Of a stretch of 64,000 nucleotides of DNA, positions 1 to 13,200 are shown piece after piece. Position 1 is the first letter of the stretch, and each line of letters starts with the position of its first letter. A program made the position numbers and the translations under genes. Where the stretch lies: positions 124,001-188,000 of the forward strand of contig MU401478.1 in the NCBI GenBank assembly GCA_022579005.1. Direction: 5' to 3'. Source of the DNA: Poronia punctata (taxonomy: Eukaryota; Ascomycota; Sordariomycetes; Xylariales; Xylariaceae). The notes below the pieces were generated by a model that saw only the letters and a program-made list of their open reading frames with translations, had not been told where the DNA came from and searched no databases.

Positions 1-3000
1 TGATTTCCTGCGACAGGGACAAACAGTGGTAATTGGCAAGCTGACAGTGGGCGATGATGGACGGGCGCACAGGGCAGGGGCGCACACTGCAGGCACACAC
101 AAAAAGAAGAAGAATCTCAAGAACAATAATAACCCAAAGGTTAGAGGAGGCAAGAAGGAGGGAGGAATAAAGGAAGGGCGGGTTATGTGGTAAAAGAGAA
201 GAGGTGCGTGCAAAGGTCGGTAGAAGGAGGGGACGAGAAGAAAAAGAGACCTGGGAGATTTGGATAAAGAAAGGGTTTGGTGATATGGAAATAGAGCTTG
301 TGGGCCCAGAAGAAGTAAAGGTTAGCGGTAGTGTCGTCTGCTGCAGACCACCTTTAACCTACCTCGTAGGTAAGTACCTGGGTACCCAGAGAACAAGATG
401 CAGAATCCCCAGAAGTAGGTATCTCTACTGCGTGTCCGTACTAGGTATGCAGACGGTCTTCCTGCTTCTAAATTTTAGGTGTAAAAAGCACTGTATGTAT
501 ACCTGAGCAGCAACGGTGATGCTTGTAATTGTACTCAGTAGTTCTGTCCCCCGCTTCGACAGCACCATCTCAGGCTAACTCGGTGGAATGTTTGACATAT
601 GATTGGTTGAAGCTACTGTGTGACTGGTACGTGTAGGTTTTGAAAGAGGATGGAGAAACATCAAGTCTTATACAGTGTGTATTGAACAGAGTCCAATGAG
701 ATGAAGAAATTGACGAATTAGGCTGGACAGCAAAGGGGGGTTGGAATGGATCACAATTTTGGGCCGTCAAGCGTTAGTGATTGGTTGGGCTGACCAGTAA
801 TATGCACCGGGGCTAGGTAGGGTCTGACCAATAGAAGACTCGGTAGAGGCATTTAAATATGGGGACATAATCGTGTCCAATAAAACACAAGAGAATGGAC
901 CAGGCTCCTCATAAAGCGCTAGCTACTTTTTTCTGCTGTTAGACTGAAGGAGGAGGTCAGCAGAGGCAAAGTTGAACACGTCCTGTCCTGCATGGTGTAC
1001 GAGTAGACACTTGGAAGCTTGAAGGTCGATCAACTTGATCTTATGTTACTGTTGTTATAATTCTAGGTGACCCAAGGCTTTTATCTATGCTGTTTCCTGT
1101 TTTTTTTACAGGAGTTTTGATGTTGAATCTGCTTATGTGATACGAACAATTTTAGGAACTATACGTACCTAGAATAGGTACGTGTATGTGGTTTTTAGGG
1201 GTGGTAGGTGCTAAATTTGCCTTTCCGGCTAAACCGCACCTAGCACGAGGTAGTCTTTACATAGTGTCTTGGTATTTATCACACTGTATGAAAACTTGGA
1301 ACGTTCTGATCGTGCTTTCGACGCCAATCAACCCAGACTTGGCTTAGCTTGATCTCCTGTTGTTTTATGTGTGGTGAAAATAGCTATTGCACCTTTGAAG
1401 CACGGATTTAGCTGTAGCTGTCGTCTTCTTTTGACTTTGCTTGATCAGAAGCACTTACATACTATAATCATAATTATAAAACGTGTAAAGAGGTCAGCTT
1501 CAATCTATAGAGGAAATGGCATACCGATTCAAACCGACGAAGCTGTTGACAATGGTTTTGCAAACAGGGACCTGCCCGGCGAGAACCATGCATGACCTCT
1601 TGACCGGCCCACCTATCGCGTCAAAGAATCCCCCAAGACAGAGCACAGGGTAGCTGAGACCAGGGCATCCTTTATTATTATAGTGGTATCGTCCAAGTGT
1701 TTCCCAAGACGTTTTTCATGGTTTTAGAAAGACTGAAACCGACGGGGTCCTTTGCTCAATCCGACAATGTATTTAATCACCTTTGTTGCCGTCTGAAAAA
1801 CTTCAACGTCCTATTCTTTAATCGCTACTGTTTTACATATGTACACGTACGCAACCGGTTTGCCAAGCGACCTACTAGGAAGTCGCGGGCGCCCGGTATC
1901 TGGCCCGTGCTGGCACTGCATCTCGGTGTTCGGCTCGCGTTGCCTCCAAGGTCCCTCGATAGGTATAACTTCCATCTGATCGTCGAATGCGCGCAATACT
2001 TTAACACATACACGTACTTGACCCGATTTGCCACGGTGGGGATGTTTTGGTATGTATTCCGGACAAAATTATAGATTTACAAGGGCACGATTCAGTACCG
2101 GGGTCTAACCGCCAACATGGCTATCAAGTGGCGATCGACCCGAAAGTTAAACTGCTCCAAGTCACACGTAAAGAGATAAGACAATATCATAGGTAATTAT
2201 TGAAAACATCACATAGTGTTAAGATTCCACAGGTATGTGCACAAGATAGCCGGCAATGCCACGTATACTCGTTGTTTCCATGTATTATGACCACATCTAG
2301 CATGATGATCCTCATTATACCCATGGTACATATCGTTTTAGAAACGTGCTTACTTCTCTCTAGGTAAATCCCTGATTAAAATGGGTGTAGGGAGAGACTG
2401 GATTTCAATACCACGCCACGCATATTGATCAAGTCGACAGCGATAATCAAAATAGCATGACTAGTACGTGTAAAACGGTGCCTACCTTACCTCCTTATTG
2501 ATACATTAGGTAAGGTACATCACAAGTTAGGCATTGTTTTGCATCTGTATGTACTTGTACAGGTATTCTCCATTCCCTATTGTCTCACATATCTCTCTTG
2601 GCATGTCCCCCTTACGCCGGTATACTATAGGTGTAATAAGACACCAAGTCGAAGTTTGGGGTTATCACCGTGTCGCACGACTGCAACCGATCTGCACGCT
2701 GCAGGCTAGCAATGCGACGAGGACACGAAAACCTGAAAAACGGCGCTTAAGATTTTTGTATCCACGTTCCTGATTCGCGGTTAAGCGCCACTTTCACACA
2801 GTTTGCGCGCTTGGTGCCCAAAATGTATTTGTAGGGTCCCTTCTTTGCCCTACCTGCCTACCTACTTGCAGATACTCGTAGAACATCTTCATCCACATAT
2901 TACAAACGTGGCACCATTTAACTGACAGCCACTCCTCTTTTACTTTCTTCATTGGCTGCCTGCTTCAGCTGGCCTGAAATAGAGACCAACCACGTTGCCG

Positions 3001-5286
3001 GTTTGGGCCTCAAGAAAAGAGGCCAAGGTGCTTCCTAAGCCTTCTAGAAGGATTCGCCGATGACATCCATGCTGACTGACTAGTCGGGCGGCGTTCCACG
3101 AACGCGGTATCGCGTAGGTTAGGTATCTTCCTTACCAGCGTCTACTATGAATTTATCGGATTGGCTCGCGTGTGCAGCACATGTCTATTGATTCGTAGCG
3201 CAGTGTTGTTTTGCGAATATTAGGGTTGCCTAGACGGAAAAGTTTAATTGTTAACAACCACGCAACGCGCGGTGCTCTATCCACTACGTGTACAAGGTTT
3301 ACCGTAGTCAGGTTATGACAAGGTTTAATGGAAACTTTAAATCTCAGAGCGGATACTATTCAGACGACTGCGGAAGTATGGCCACACCTTTAAAGCGCTA
3401 CTACCGATCTGATATAAGATCTATTTGCCTGCAGTATCACTCTTGGGTATCTGGGTGAAAGTGTCTGGCGCAGATGAAAGCAGTCCCCTACTATGTTGTT
3501 GAGATGCAAATGCTATTAGCACCCACAGGTTTTTGCCTCCCCCTCCTCATACTTGGCTCACGCGGGCACGTCTAGGGGAAGTCAAACAATTGGCGCGGCT
3601 GTAGAGTGATGAGTAACACATGGCGCTCTACCTATATGACTTGCTCCTATACCCCCGTGCCCGCGTAATAGGGGGATGTGACTAAGTGGCAAGTCGTCCT
3701 TTAGTCGTATATATTGCGATTTATCTCGATTAAAAGACCCGGAGATCATCATCAGCCAAGATTCACAATGTCGGAACCTAATGAAGCGCGGCCCTTCCTG
3801 TTAGTATTCCTCAAAAATGAGTTGTTTTCATGGCCATATTCAGAGACGCTCGGTGCTCCTTGACGATGTATGTTGATGATTGACAGACATTAGATGTAGT
3901 TGCGCTACCCTCCCCTACGCCCGAGTTCGTGTTTACGAGATAGGTTAGCAAGAAGGATTGATGATATCGTTGCTAGTGTTCCCCCCTTACTACAGGAAAT
4001 ATGTTATAACAGTGAGAGGGGGGTAATCCCAGGAATATACCATGAAAACGCTTATTCTTCATATTTACCAGGTCCAGTGTCTGTGTCGGCTAGACACATC
4101 ACCTCTGATCTTGATCCCGGGACTGTTATCTCTGACTTAAGAATTATGTAGTGGAATAGTTCTTTTTTCTTCTTCCAAAGGAGAGGTTTCCAAACGGGGG
4201 TTTCTCCGAAATGGAGGATATACCTGGTTTAGACTACTCGTAGGTATATATCTATCTCCTCCCGCCCGCATTACTAGCTAGTAGGTAAAGGTTGTAACCG
4301 GTGAAGTAAATACCTGGGACCTACGAGCTCTTGATAGGTCTCCTAGTATCAATGTTAGATATGATTCTACGTAGCTACAGTGTCCCATTAGCATAAACTC
4401 GCTTCAGGTCTTCTTGTTCGTCCTATCACCACCTATATTACGCAAGGGAGCCTTTCCAATGGTCTTATAAGAGAAAATTAAACTACCTGGGGCGCAAATT
4501 TTGTCGCCTATCGATAAACTTTTCCTCATATGAGCGGACGACAGAGCCAGGTAGGTAGGTCATCAACCGGACTTGCTTGCTACCAGAAGATATATGTACA
4601 TTTCCTTTTCGGTGTGCTATCTATTCCTGACTAGCTCCAGTATCTGTATATATAAGACCATATCAGGTACGTAAACTGGCTTGATATATGGTAGTTTAGG
4701 TATCCCAATTCTAACCTACATGTATCTGAAGAAAAATAACCACCTGCGAGCATGTCCTTCTGTAACAAGTTTGAATCTCACTCACTCACCTACTACCTAC
4801 CGGTAATCAGTTACACATCCAACTACCTATTTGCCAGTCCATCCAGCTTGGGACACGTTGATATTTCCCTTTTCCCCTTGAACATAATAACCGGATAACT
4901 AACTCATTGTGCAACGATAGATATAGGAGAAGAGGCAAAAAGCCGTCCCTACCTACCATACCTACCTTATATATATATATATCACACTATTGGGCCAACT
5001 GGACAAGACCGAAACCTCTCTCGACACGCAATGATTCGACACAACGCAATATACCTATCTGGATTAGGTTGGTATCTACCTAATGCGAAGTTCTACAGCA
5101 ATCCATGAACGGAGGTGCATACATAGTCAATTCCTTTCCATTCCATCTTTTATCTTATACTTACTTACCTACTTACAAGTAACAATCACCATGTTTTTGT
5201 CTACTCCCTCCCTCCCAAAGCCTTGACAGGGTTGGGTAGCGTTTATCTGTCCATGCCCATGTACCCAGATAGAGAATCATCATCAT

Positions 5287-5308
5287 TATCCACCCCCCCC
5301 CCCCCCCA
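5287..5308. repeat. Poly-C tract
   Basis: A run of about 16 C residues lies in otherwise ordinary intergenic DNA. It is a simple homopolymer and its length is unreliable in short-read assemblies. Confidence 0.8.
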
Positions 5309-5711
5309 CGAGTCGGCTCTTCTTCTCCCTACGAAAATAGATTGCACATTCCACAACTAGCTCCAAGAGGGAGGGGCGGCGGAAGAAGTCATATATAACG
5401 AGTAGATAAGATAGATATTCATATTTTTCTTCTTCAGATAATCGACCACTATACTAGGTAGCTTAGCACATTACACCTACGTCGTGATCCCCCCCCCTCT
5501 TGGATGTCTGTCTTTCTGTCTGTCTGGCTGGCGTTAAACACAACACAACACAAACAAGAGGGGATATCCTCTACCTATGCATTCTATACAAAATACATAC
5601 AAGGCAAGTACGTATAACCCGAACCCGAATCCTAACAAACAGCAAAGCCACAACCAGCAGGACCACGGATTCAAATCACTTCCCCTTTCCCCTTTTCCCA
5701 ACGCTTGCAGA

Positions 5712-5753
5712 TTTTTTTTTTTTTTTTTTTTTTAAAAAAAAGAAACCCCCCCC
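5712..5753. repeat. T22-A8-C8 homopolymer series
   Basis: A run of 22 T residues is followed directly by 8 A, a short GAAA and then 8 C. Such stacked homopolymers are simple sequence or a weak assembly junction. No gene spans them. Confidence 0.75.
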
Positions 5754-6728
5754 GGAAAGATAGATCTACCTAGCCGTAAGACGTCACCGATCTATTTTAC
5801 GTTAAGATTCGTTACGCGCCCTTATACATGTAAAAAGCCTTTTACGCGTATGTACGTGTAAGTCATCCACAGGTTAGGTTAAGTAAGTAAGTACCCTACT
5901 CACCTACCTACTTTACCTAACGACCCAGTGAAAAATATCCACCTAACCTACCTACATTAGTTTACGAGAAGTTCTGGTCTCGTGATATATATTAAAAAAA
6001 AAGAAAAAAAAAAGAAAAAAAAACCAACAACAACCCATTTAAAGTAAACATACACACTGTAATTAGTCCCAACCTAATATATCACCTTACTATTAGAATT
6101 TGCGTTTCCGTTTTCGTTTCCATCCGTTATTTTCCAAACTACCTACTTACTTATTTTACCTACTGCCCTGTTTTACATAAATGGCTTTTGAGCTGCTCAT
6201 TACTCGTAAAGGTACTTTAGTCAGCCAGTCAACATGGGCAGATTGTATGTATGTAAAGGTGAGATTAGGGGTTGAGCATCGGTTGGTTGGTTGGTTGGAA
6301 CTCGGAAGCAAGGAAGATGGCAAAAGGCGCGCGCGCCCCCCCTCAAAATCAAAGAAGGGGTACATACCTAGGTAGTCTTACATACCTAATATTCAGCCCT
6401 ACAAAAAGACAGTGCAATGTTTTCTGCAGGGGCGGATGGTGTATGCACGTGTGTACTCGAATGTAATGCAAAGCCGGAATCAAACACAACTCGGGAGAAG
6501 TCTCGGCCTTCCAAAGAAGCAAATACGAGTACCTATCTACTTTATCTACCTTAGATACGCTGCGTTTCCAATTAAAAAAAGAAGGCTTTTACCAAAATCT
6601 TCAAAAGGTGTTGACAAACGTATTGGTAAGGTAGGTAGGTAACCTTAGATATGTTAAAATGTACACGTAGGTAACATCTAACAGTTTCATTGAACTCGCC
6701 AACATCATTTTTACTTCAATTGTGCATT

Positions 6729-6748
6729 GTAGGTAGGTACCTACCTAC
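6729..6748. repeat. Perfect 20-bp palindrome of the GTAGGTA motif
   Basis: GTAGGTAGGTACCTACCTAC reads identically on both strands. It is the most perfect instance of the GTAGGTA/TACCTAC word family scattered over the intergenic DNA of this window. No function is known to me. Confidence 0.85.
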
Positions 6749-7004
6749 CTACTCGTATTCTTTATTCATTCCTCCGTGTAAAGTACCGGTAGGTAAGTTG
6801 TTGGCTCCACATCAACCACAAGCGGCCGACAACTCCGAAGAGGCTCGGATTTATTCCGATCATTTCATTCCAAATTGAATAAGACTCCCAACTTGAAAAT
6901 ACTACTCGTAAATTTGTCAAAAAAGAAAAAAAAAATACATTTTATGCCGAGATTGTTGGCTTCCCGATGCCTGCACGTCATGCCCGTCTTGAAATCCTGG
7001 AGGA

Positions 7005-7028
7005 GGGAAGGAGGGAAGGAGGGAAGGG
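7005..7028 (+). repeat. GGGAAGGA tandem with G-quadruplex pattern
   Basis: Four GGG tracts are separated by 5, 5 and 2 bases within a purine-only stretch. This fits the usual G3-N1-7 quadruplex pattern on the plus strand. It is intergenic and no nearby start codon is supported. Confidence 0.6.
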
Positions 7029-8416
7029 AAGCCCGTTCGGCACGGCCGAAGCTAATCAAAAGTTCAAACGGCCAAGTCGAATAAACGATCAATTATCGCC
7101 ATTAATAGCGTCTGCCAACTTTTTTGGTGCTCGCCACTTCCCTGTCCTTCGGGTTGTCCTCGGTTGAAATGAGAAGAAAAAAAAGGGAAGGCATCGCGTC
7201 AAAAGGCGGCCGCTATACCGTAATACGTGTACTAGGTAGGTGTCTGCGAGGCTGTAACCTCGGCGAGGACCGTACGGGCATCTCGTTATTCCAAGGGCGT
7301 AGGTCCGTAAAGCTGAGAGAGCCTTACCTTAAGTAGGTAGCTGCTGATAATCAGCGCGTTAAAAGAGCCTTATATTACGCGTCGCATAGAGGCGAAGCGG
7401 AAGCAGGTAGATCTAGACTAGCGTTTACTCTGTATCACGATGGGATTGTTGGTGATCCAAGGTCATAAGAAGGACGGTGAGCATTTGAAGAGATTGACAA
7501 TGATTTAAAACACCAAACTGGTTTCGCTTCAACTTGATGGCAGGCAGGTCTGAGTCTGACTAGAGCCAACAAACTGGATCATACTGCATGCAGCATGCAC
7601 ATCTGATGAGCCGCCATTTTGGAGCCTTCTGCTTTTCTCTTCTTTATTGTGTATCAAAAGGCTTTAACCCCAATTAAGATGCAGGCAAGAAGGAGGACTG
7701 GAGGTTTTGCTTACGAGTGCATCATGGGCTCATGGATCATGGCTCGCCTTCCTTAAGGCTTAAAGAGCTTGGACCCCCACCTATTCTCTACTGGTAGCCT
7801 GTAGGTTAGTACCCGGGACAAAGTATCGATGTGGAGCCAGGGTTCCGCTCGGGGATTAAAAGTTGATGCCTATTACCTGCCGACTTCTCCTAGGGCAATG
7901 GTAATATGGTATGGATAAGAAATGCTCTCCGGACCCCTTTCCCCTAAGTTTTTAGGTTAGATACCTTAAGGATGACAGATAAACACCCGGTTGCCAAAAT
8001 ACCTGAAATATACAGTTGTGACTTTACCATGTGTTGGGTAAGTAGATGCTCGTAGTCTAATTTTCCGTTAACCCACCGGGCATTGTGACGAGCTAAGCCG
8101 AAGCGCTAACCTCCCTGAAATCTAAGTAAATGAATGCCGGAGTAATGCGTTACAACATTTGTACCAAGGAATGAGAACGCAACAAAACAGACCAAAAATA
8201 TTTTTCAATAGACAACCAACGGAAATTGTTTCGTCACTCGTCATCGTGAATTGCATACAGAACAGTCAGAAGACCAACAAAGGGTAGGGCTAGAAAAGTG
8301 CTGCAGGGGTCCCTCCCCATCCCAAATATCACCCGAGCACGTCTGGATTCTGATGGCATCATGTTAGACAGCCGGGACAGGATGGTACAAATGGTAAAGG
8401 AAAAGCGTTCAGTGGT

Positions 8417-8470
<54 letters not shown>

Positions 8471-8612
8471 GGTGGGGGGGGGGGGGGGGGGGGTCGGGCG
8501 GGAGGNNNNNNNNNNAAAATATAACCCTTTTAGTTTTGTTTTTTTTTGTTATATTGTTTTACAGCGGGTTAATTTTGTTTAATTTTTTTATTTTAATGGG
8601 TTTTTTGGTAAA

Positions 8613-8633
<21 letters not shown>
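8417..8633. other. Assembly gap (10 N, 8506-8515) with poly-G and poly-C flanks
   Basis: A pure G run of 53 bases (8417-8469) is followed by a second G-rich run to about 8505, ten N, about 100 bases of low-complexity AT-rich sequence and a C run at 8613-8633. The layout matches the second gap near 35.2 kb. It looks like reads that ran into dark-cycle poly-G being built into contig ends. The true sequence and length here are unknown. Confidence 0.85.
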
Positions 8634-8643
<10 letters not shown>

Positions 8644-9282
8644 AAGTATATAAAGAAAATGAAATAAGCGGCGCAGAAGAATGGAATGGCAACACTGTCA
8701 CCATACTAAATCATAGCAGGATTCAGATCCAGGTATTCTAGCGCCCGTATTTCCAAGCAAACCGACGGACCCTCTAGTGTGTACCTTCTAGCCTAGTTGC
8801 CTTCTTCGAGAAGCCACCGCCCGCAGGGGAAGACAATCCGTTTTTTCTAGGATTGCCCAGAACAAGGCGCTACCGCAGGACTATCCGTCTCGCGATTTAG
8901 CGCTTCGTTTATTGGCATGTTGGACAGCTTCCAGGATGGGTCCGAATTGGGACAACTCGTACCAGCTCCAGGATAAAACCAATGCCCAGTATCATTCGCC
9001 AATTTACGACTAAGCGAAACCCGGCCCTTTGCGCTCCTTAAATGCTCTGCGGCGTAATCCCTCGAATGGGAAATAGGGTAGGTATGCGAGTTGGTCGCCG
9101 ACTAACATTTTCTGAGCTGCTGCCTGCGATACTGCCTTGCTCCATAAGCGCTATAAGCCGTGCGCGCGCCTTAGCTATGATAAGTTATCCCAGCTTAGGT
9201 CAGACCCGAAGAGTCTAAGCTGGGAAGATATGTTTAATGAAAGGGGGAGAGAGGATTCCACCGACGTGAGGATTAAAAATGC

Positions 9283-10287
9283 CTAGTATCGTCGCTGCTC
9301 CAAAGGCACATTATCACCGTAATAGCCTCCCTCGTCGTCGCCCGCTGCCAGGCATGCAAGGCAGACGCCTCCGCCATGAACACGGGTATGGCGCTTCCAG
9401 ATGGCATCCGTGTCGTCCAGTTCCAGGGGTATCGTGTCGTCCACAACAGTCATCTGCCTCGGCTCGAGGGAATGGTGCGGTGCAAGGGGTAACGTGGGAT
9501 TGGACAAAGGGAACGAACTAGGGCCAAATGAGAACGCTGACGAGTGATCATCTCCCATCTCCTTTGCCCCCATCGCGGAGCCTCCATGTGATATATCGAG
9601 CGGAAGCAGCTTAGCGTAGGAGTCCCGTAACGATGTCGGCGAAGGGGCTTGGCTGGTAGGGGCCATGCTCGTCGTCGAGTAGGATGTATTGGAGTCCGAG
9701 TTTGATCGATAGACAAGACCTCGCTCAAAGTCGCCATTGCTAGATGCTGCCATGCTTAGCCGGCGATCTTGGAATGAGAAGAGCGCGGGTTGTCCTGGTG
9801 GGGTCAGAGGAAGAGGCTCTGGCGGCGGATAATGAGCTTCGAAGAAAGGCTGCGGTCTGCCCATATCCCTCCTAGTGGCGTCTGATTTTGTTTGATGGCC
9901 TGATATTCCACCACCGGGGCTCTGGTGCTGTGATGAACCGCCCATGTTGTCAAAGTCTCCCTCATTGTGAGCCCCTTGAGGCCGGGATCGGGAGCTTTTG
10001 GAGTGTCTACGCACTGGCATGATAACCGGCTCTGAGTGATTGCGTTCACGTGACCGCTCAGAAAGAAAATGCCTCTCCTTTTCCATAGGCACGGCCCGTT
10101 TCTCCAACGGGACGAGCGAGGGTGACGTCTTATAGTTTCTCCCAAGGGCTAGGACCAAGGTCAAAAGAACCAATGCCCCTAAGAAGGCCACGCCTAGAGC
10201 GACGATGGGCTGTGCCTTCCCTGGAGGAATATGGCCGGAACTAATGATGCTATGGGCTCCTTGCAACGGGAGATTGACAACGGGCAT
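9283..10287 (-). CDS. Single-pass membrane protein, Pezizomycotina-type hypothetical
   Basis: One uninterrupted exon encodes 334 residues. Residues 27-49 form one strongly hydrophobic helix (PIVALGVAFLGALVLLTLVL...), preceded by a short polar N-terminus without a classical signal peptide. The rest is a long, low-complexity, presumably cytosolic tail rich in Ser, Pro, His and Arg. The last 50 residues are compact and look conserved: an IWKRHTRVHGGGVCLACLA segment with a CxxC pair, then a GGYYGDNVPLEQRR end. I do not recognise a named family. The CxxC could bind metal or be lipid-modified, which is inference. The start is the first ATG of the frame. It stands alone, with large non-coding stretches on both sides. 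I am sure it is a gene because the frame is long and compositionally distinct, but its role is unknown. Confidence 0.75.
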   Translation of the reverse strand: MPVVNLPLQGAHSIISSGHIPPGKAQPIVALGVAFLGALVLLTLVLALGRNYKTSPSLVPLEKRAVPMEKERHFLSERSRERNHSEPVIMPVRRHSKSSRSRPQGAHNEGDFDNMGGSSQHQSPGGGISGHQTKSDATRRDMGRPQPFFEAHYPPPEPLPLTPPGQPALFSFQDRRLSMAASSNGDFERGLVYRSNSDSNTSYSTTSMAPTSQAPSPTSLRDSYAKLLPLDISHGGSAMGAKEMGDDHSSAFSFGPSSFPLSNPTLPLAPHHSLEPRQMTVVDDTIPLELDDTDAIWKRHTRVHGGGVCLACLAAGDDEGGYYGDNVPLEQRRY

Positions 10288-13200
10288 CTTTCTGTAAGGG
10301 GAAACTGCGTAATGGGGCGTAATTGACGCCGTGAGGCTCCCGTAAACGCGTGTGCTTCAGGACTGCCGAGGACGAATCGGGAATGGTAGGCCAGACGATC
10401 GATCAAGGGCGAAGCCGGGAGTGAGCAACGAATCCTTCCTGTGGGGAGGGGACAACGGTAGAACGACGCCTCGGCACGCACCTCGGACCCTACGTGGGAT
10501 TATGGAGAAAGTATGTAAGAGAGTAAGCAAACATGCAGAGTCGAAGTGAAGCTGATGTAAACATGTGACGGAACCAAAGGTCGCTGGGTTACTTCGTGGG
10601 CTAATTACACAAATTATACCGACGAATATGGCCGCGGTGTTGGGCAGGTGGGTAGGTAGAGTGATTTTTGGGGAGAAATAAATAAACAAGAGGACAAAGG
10701 TAGTTTACGACGACAGAAACCACAACAAGATGAGGCACGAGAAAAAGAAAAGAAGAGTCAGAGGAAAAATGCAAGATGAAACCTTGTTTGCAAAAGTGCA
10801 ACACTCCAACGCAGAAAACCGACCAACAGACCAACAATCTGTACGAAAAACAAACAAACAAGCAACAAAACACACGCGCATAGAGTCCTAGGTCACCTTT
10901 TGTGGTCTCGGTGTTTCGATCCGGATGACTAGGGGACTAGGAAGATCGTGGAGGAGGCTGGGCTGGGATGTTGGGATAAGAAGGAGGGTGCCACGACCTG
11001 TCACCGGGGGTAGCTGCGACTTATACGATGTGGAACGCGATGTCCAAATGCAATATTGAGCATTCCGACTATGATGACCAAAAATTTCCCAGACTTGGGC
11101 CTGTCCGTATGCTAGGTATAGGTACGTAGAGCAAACTACCGTACATAACCTGGTAATATACCTTACGCTATCGATGACTACCTACTCACAGACATTGTCG
11201 AGTAAGAGGTACTTTACCTTGGAGAGAGAAAGTTTTGGGATGTTTTAGTTCAGCCTGTTCAGGTATCGTTGGTAACCAATCCGCGTCCGAAAGCGTAACG
11301 TAGGTAAATGTATACATGCCAGCTACCTTACCAGTCTAAAAAGCTCGATCAAAGTAACCGGGTACTATGTGGGCCGCGGTGGGGAGTGCGGGTGGGCTCC
11401 TCGCACTTTCAACTTGCAGCTACCCCCCAAGCTTGTCTGTCAGGATACCTAACATGTCTTCATTTCGGATCAGCCTCAACGGTACCCCAGTCGCAAGATG
11501 CAGATAACATGACGAGAGGACGGTTATCATTGGATCGATGATTACCCAACAAGGATCCCGTATTAGACGAGAGCCCTAAAACCTACATAAGCGCGGGCAA
11601 AGCGTAGTTGCAAGTATACAGGTTCGTATACCTATATACGCATAGGTACTCCATACATACGTACCTCTAATTTACTTTACTGCTGTACGTAACTATGGAG
11701 GAGGTCTCTCGCTAGGCTTACTATCGTAGGTTTCGCAGAATTGGCAAACCAAAGCCAGACCCAAATGTGTTGATTAATAAACCTAACCTTAGCCAGGGAG
11801 GGCTGTCAGTCATGTCAGCCCTGGGGGCGCTGGGGGCGCTGGGGGCGTGCGGCACAGCAGACCCATCTAACCGACCAGGGCGCCGCAAGCTAGTCTAGGT
11901 AAGTACTTCATGTAGTCCTACGAGTAGGTACATTCTTTGGTACAAGTAGGTATGCTAAAGTTAAATACGAGTAGGTAATTGGTATCTTGTACACGTAAGA
12001 AACCGATAACCTGCTTCGCTATATCTATTGGTGTCTTGCCAGCTATGGCAAGGAAGAATTTTCTTTTCGTCGCCTCCTAAATGAGGGAAAACAACATAGG
12101 AGTTGATTCATTGGAGGGAAGAAAAAGATAATTGAGTAAGAATTGGACTAATAGCTGGACAGCTGAACGCCAAGATAAACACCAAGGGGGCAACAAATTC
12201 GCGTACCTCCCGAAAAGTTCGTCTTTTACGTACATACACACACGGTGACACGGGTGGTCGAAAGTTGATCTTCGACCTTACTACGCGGCATTGGTGTTAT
12301 CTAGTTGGGAAAAAGGCCCAAGGCCAGAATACAAGTTCACTGCAGCTGAACTCTTGCTAGGGTGTCATGTAGGTGTTCCATGATATGACGCATCATAGAC
12401 CACGACTCGGGAAACTATCTAGACCATACGCATAAAACATACGTGCGTACAATCGGGCTAGACGTACACGTACGTTGGCCTCCTGATTGGCAGGGTCGAG
12501 TTTGCCAATGACCTACCCGCAACCTCCTGGTATCTAGTTTAAGCCAGGATGGACCTATAGGCTACGTGCATGTAGCATTGGTAGATATTTGCATATGCTA
12601 GTCTTCGGTAGATCGATGCAAGATGATGCCCTCTCCTTAGCGCCTTGAGTCTAGACGCGATTAGAAAAGAGCCGGCAAGCGAGCAAGGTGTTAACACGAC
12701 CCAAAGAATGTACACATACCGAGGCATCTAAAAGGTACACATGCTCTTTACGGCTCGTACAGCTGGACATGAAATAATGGGAGAATAAGTGACGAGGAGA
12801 CTTGTTAAACATAAAAGAACATGTGCTTCCGTTCGCTCCGAACCTATGATGCATTGCACAGTTGTAAATATCGGACCCGGCAAACCTACGCCATTCGCTT
12901 CGGTAGGGGTGTTTTGGGGGTTTGGATCATGGGGTCTGAAGGTACATATATGTAAGGTAAGGTAGCAACTTGCGGCATATGTAGGTCAATACCTTATGCA
13001 TCTCTCCTGCTTGCCGCTAGCGGCGCTTCAAGTTGTCTTATGTGTAAGAAAGGGAGATGCAACTACCGCCCCCATATAGTAAGTAGGTGTACGGCAGGTG
13101 CGTAAGGCACACTTGAGAGGAAGCTACTCCCCGTGCTACTTATTTGCAGCAAGTGTGGAGAAAATGAGATGGGTAAAACAATCGCTATCAGGTGCCTTGG

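Larger units (their letters stand above)
1..9282. other. Gene-poor intergenic arm
   Basis: I see no supportable gene in this stretch. Open frames are short (up to about 125 codons), overlap each other on both strands and show no recognisable domain. The sequence is rich in GTAGGTA/TACCTAC words, CT-rich tracts and homopolymers, and it contains one assembly gap. The first few hundred bases could be upstream sequence of a gene beyond the left edge, but nothing in the sequence proves that. Long untranslated leaders, long non-coding RNAs or genes with tiny exons cannot be excluded without transcripts. Confidence 0.6.

Noticed and set aside
204..506. 100-codon open frame near the left edge
   Set aside because: No domain, no splice support and ordinary composition; it may be a chance frame.
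3268..3287. GTAGTGGATAGAGCACCGCG on the minus strand, like a tRNA D arm
   Set aside because: No B box or paired anticodon stem follows within tRNA distance.
8298..8582. Glycine-rich open frame
   Set aside because: It runs through the poly-G artefact and the N gap, so it is not a real protein.
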